From: Acidimicrobiales bacterium
GTDB lineage: Bacteria > Actinomycetota > Acidimicrobiia > Acidimicrobiales > SZUA-35
Assembly (NCBI GenBank): GCA_013003325.1
Contig: JABDJU010000346.1
Location: forward strand, 1-5,768
Direction of reading: 5' to 3'
DNA length: 5,768 nt
Positions 4,857 to 5,768 of the stretch are shown here, one piece after another. The stretch's first letter is position 1. Every line of letters begins with the position of its first letter. A model generated the notes under the pieces. The model was not told the DNA's origin. It saw only the letters and a list, made by a program, of their open reading frames with translations, and ran no database searches. The translations under genes were made by a program, and so were the position numbers.

Positions 4857-5768
4857 GTGCACTACGTCGACGGCAAGTGGCTCAACTCTGACTCGACCTT
4901 TGCGGTCACCAACCCCGCAACCGGTGAGGTCATCGGAGCCGTGGCCGACGGCGGTGCGGCGGAGGCCGAACGGGCAGTGGCGGCTGCCGACGGTGCCTTT
5001 GGCGGCTGGGCTTCAACAACTGCCTACGAACGTTCTTCGGTGCTGTACCGGTGTTGGGAGCTGATGACCGAGCGAGCCGAGCAGCTCGCTCAGACCATGA
5101 CCGCCGAGCAGGGGAAACCGTTGCGGGCGGCCCGGAACGAGGTCAAGTACGGAGCCGACTTCCTGCTGTGGTACGCAGAAGAAGCCAAGCGGGTGTACGG
5201 CGAGACGATCCCCGCACCGCGGGCCGATCAGCGGTTCGTGGTGATGCGCCAGCCGGTCGGTGTGTGTGCTGCGATCACCCCGTGGAACTACCCGATCTCG
5301 ATGTTGACCCGCAAGATCGGGCCGGCGCTGGCCGCTGGCTGCACGATCGTGTTGAAGCCGGCCGAGCAGACGCCCCTCTGCGCCCAGGCCATGTTCGAGA
5401 TCTTTCATGACGCCGGCGTGCCGGCCGGGGTGGTGAACCTGGTGAACACCAGCGATCCAGCCTCGGTCGGGGCCGCCTGGCTCGCCGACGCCCGGGTGCG
5501 TAAACTCACCTTCACCGGCTCGACCGAGGTGGGCAAGCTGCTGGCCCAGCAAGCCGCCCCCACGATGAAGCGGGTCTCGATGGAGCTCGGCGGGCACGCC
5601 CCCTTCATCGTGTTCGACGACGCCGACCCGGTCCATGCTGCCAAAGGTGCGTCGCTGGTGAAGTTTCTGAACACCGGACAAGCGTGCATCAGCCCCAACC
5701 GGATCTACGTGCAGCGTTCCATTGCTGATCGCTTCGTGGACACGCTCAGCGAGCGGGTGGCGAAGATG
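4857..5768 (+). CDS. NAD(P)-dependent aldehyde dehydrogenase, succinate-semialdehyde dehydrogenase (GabD) group (partial, C-terminus off the right edge)
   Basis: The 304 visible residues are the first two thirds of a soluble ALDH-superfamily enzyme (usual length about 450-490), which oxidises an aldehyde to the acid with NAD(P)+. Clear motifs are TPWNYP at 141-146 with oxyanion-hole N144, KPAEQTP at 167-173 (cofactor-binding K167), FTGSTEVGK at 219-227 of the nucleotide-binding fold, MELGGHAPFIVF at 242-253 with general base E243, and NTGQACISPNR at 272-282 with nucleophile C277. The ELGG-x-APFIVFDDAD stretch and the spacing resemble GabD-type succinate- or glutarate-semialdehyde dehydrogenases, so a role in 4-aminobutyrate or polyamine breakdown is plausible. 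Substrate specificity cannot be fixed from this part. The GTG start at 4857 is preferred because of the promoter spacing and because the protein begins with the usual YVDGKW; the TTG at 4836 would add seven residues. The neighbouring c-di-GMP genes give no clue to its substrate. Confidence 0.9.
   Translation, partial: MHYVDGKWLNSDSTFAVTNPATGEVIGAVADGGAAEAERAVAAADGAFGGWASTTAYERSSVLYRCWELMTERAEQLAQTMTAEQGKPLRAARNEVKYGADFLLWYAEEAKRVYGETIPAPRADQRFVVMRQPVGVCAAITPWNYPISMLTRKIGPALAAGCTIVLKPAEQTPLCAQAMFEIFHDAGVPAGVVNLVNTSDPASVGAAWLADARVRKLTFTGSTEVGKLLAQQAAPTMKRVSMELGGHAPFIVFDDADPVHAAKGASLVKFLNTGQACISPNRIYVQRSIADRFVDTLSERVAKM

Noticed and set aside
1..5768. tRNA, rRNA, CRISPR array, insertion sequence ends, attachment sites
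   Set aside because: No cloverleaf, repeat-spacer pattern, transposase or terminal inverted repeats were seen on either strand.

Overview
The window is about 65% G+C (estimated by eye) with strongly GC-biased third codon positions. Two of its three well-supported promoter/start arrangements place a TANNNT -10 box about one promoter-length from the start codon with no Shine-Dalgarno sequence. Together with the protein families present, this suggests a high-GC Gram-positive bacterium, most like Actinobacteria of the Acidimicrobiia (Ilumatobacter-like) type. That taxonomic guess rests on the feel of the proteins and was not tested by a search.

Layout, left to right. (1) Bases 1-1280, minus strand, cut by the left edge: a short-form homologue of the N,N-dimethylformamidase large (beta) subunit. 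(2) Bases 1319-3394, minus strand, 38 bp upstream of gene 1 in the direction of transcription: a membrane-anchored bifunctional diguanylate cyclase/phosphodiesterase (about 7-8 membrane helices, then GGDEF, then EAL), with both active sites complete and an intact inhibitory I-site. (3) About 230 bp of divergent intergenic DNA (3395-3623) with no TA dinucleotide until just before the right-hand gene. (4) Bases 3624-4676, plus strand: a soluble EAL-domain protein with an unrecognised ~115-residue N-terminal region. (5) A 180 bp intergenic region (4677-4856) crowded with inverted repeats and ending in a convincing promoter. (6) Bases 4857 to the right edge, plus strand: an NAD(P)-dependent aldehyde dehydrogenase of the succinate-semialdehyde dehydrogenase (GabD) group, missing its C-terminus.

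How the parts may work together. Genes 2 and 4 are divergent and both act on cyclic di-GMP. The first can make and break it at the membrane and the second is predicted to break it in the cytoplasm, so they look like one c-di-GMP control locus. The dimethylformamidase-like gene follows the GGDEF-EAL gene so closely that read-through is likely, although a possible promoter of its own lies between them. The aldehyde dehydrogenase is separated from the EAL gene by hairpins and has its own promoter, so it is probably an independent unit. No RNA gene, mobile element, CRISPR array or attachment site was seen. No clearly new system is demonstrated. The best leads are the divergent c-di-GMP pair with its unknown N-terminal domain, the inverted-repeat cluster before the dehydrogenase, and the leaderless-start pattern.
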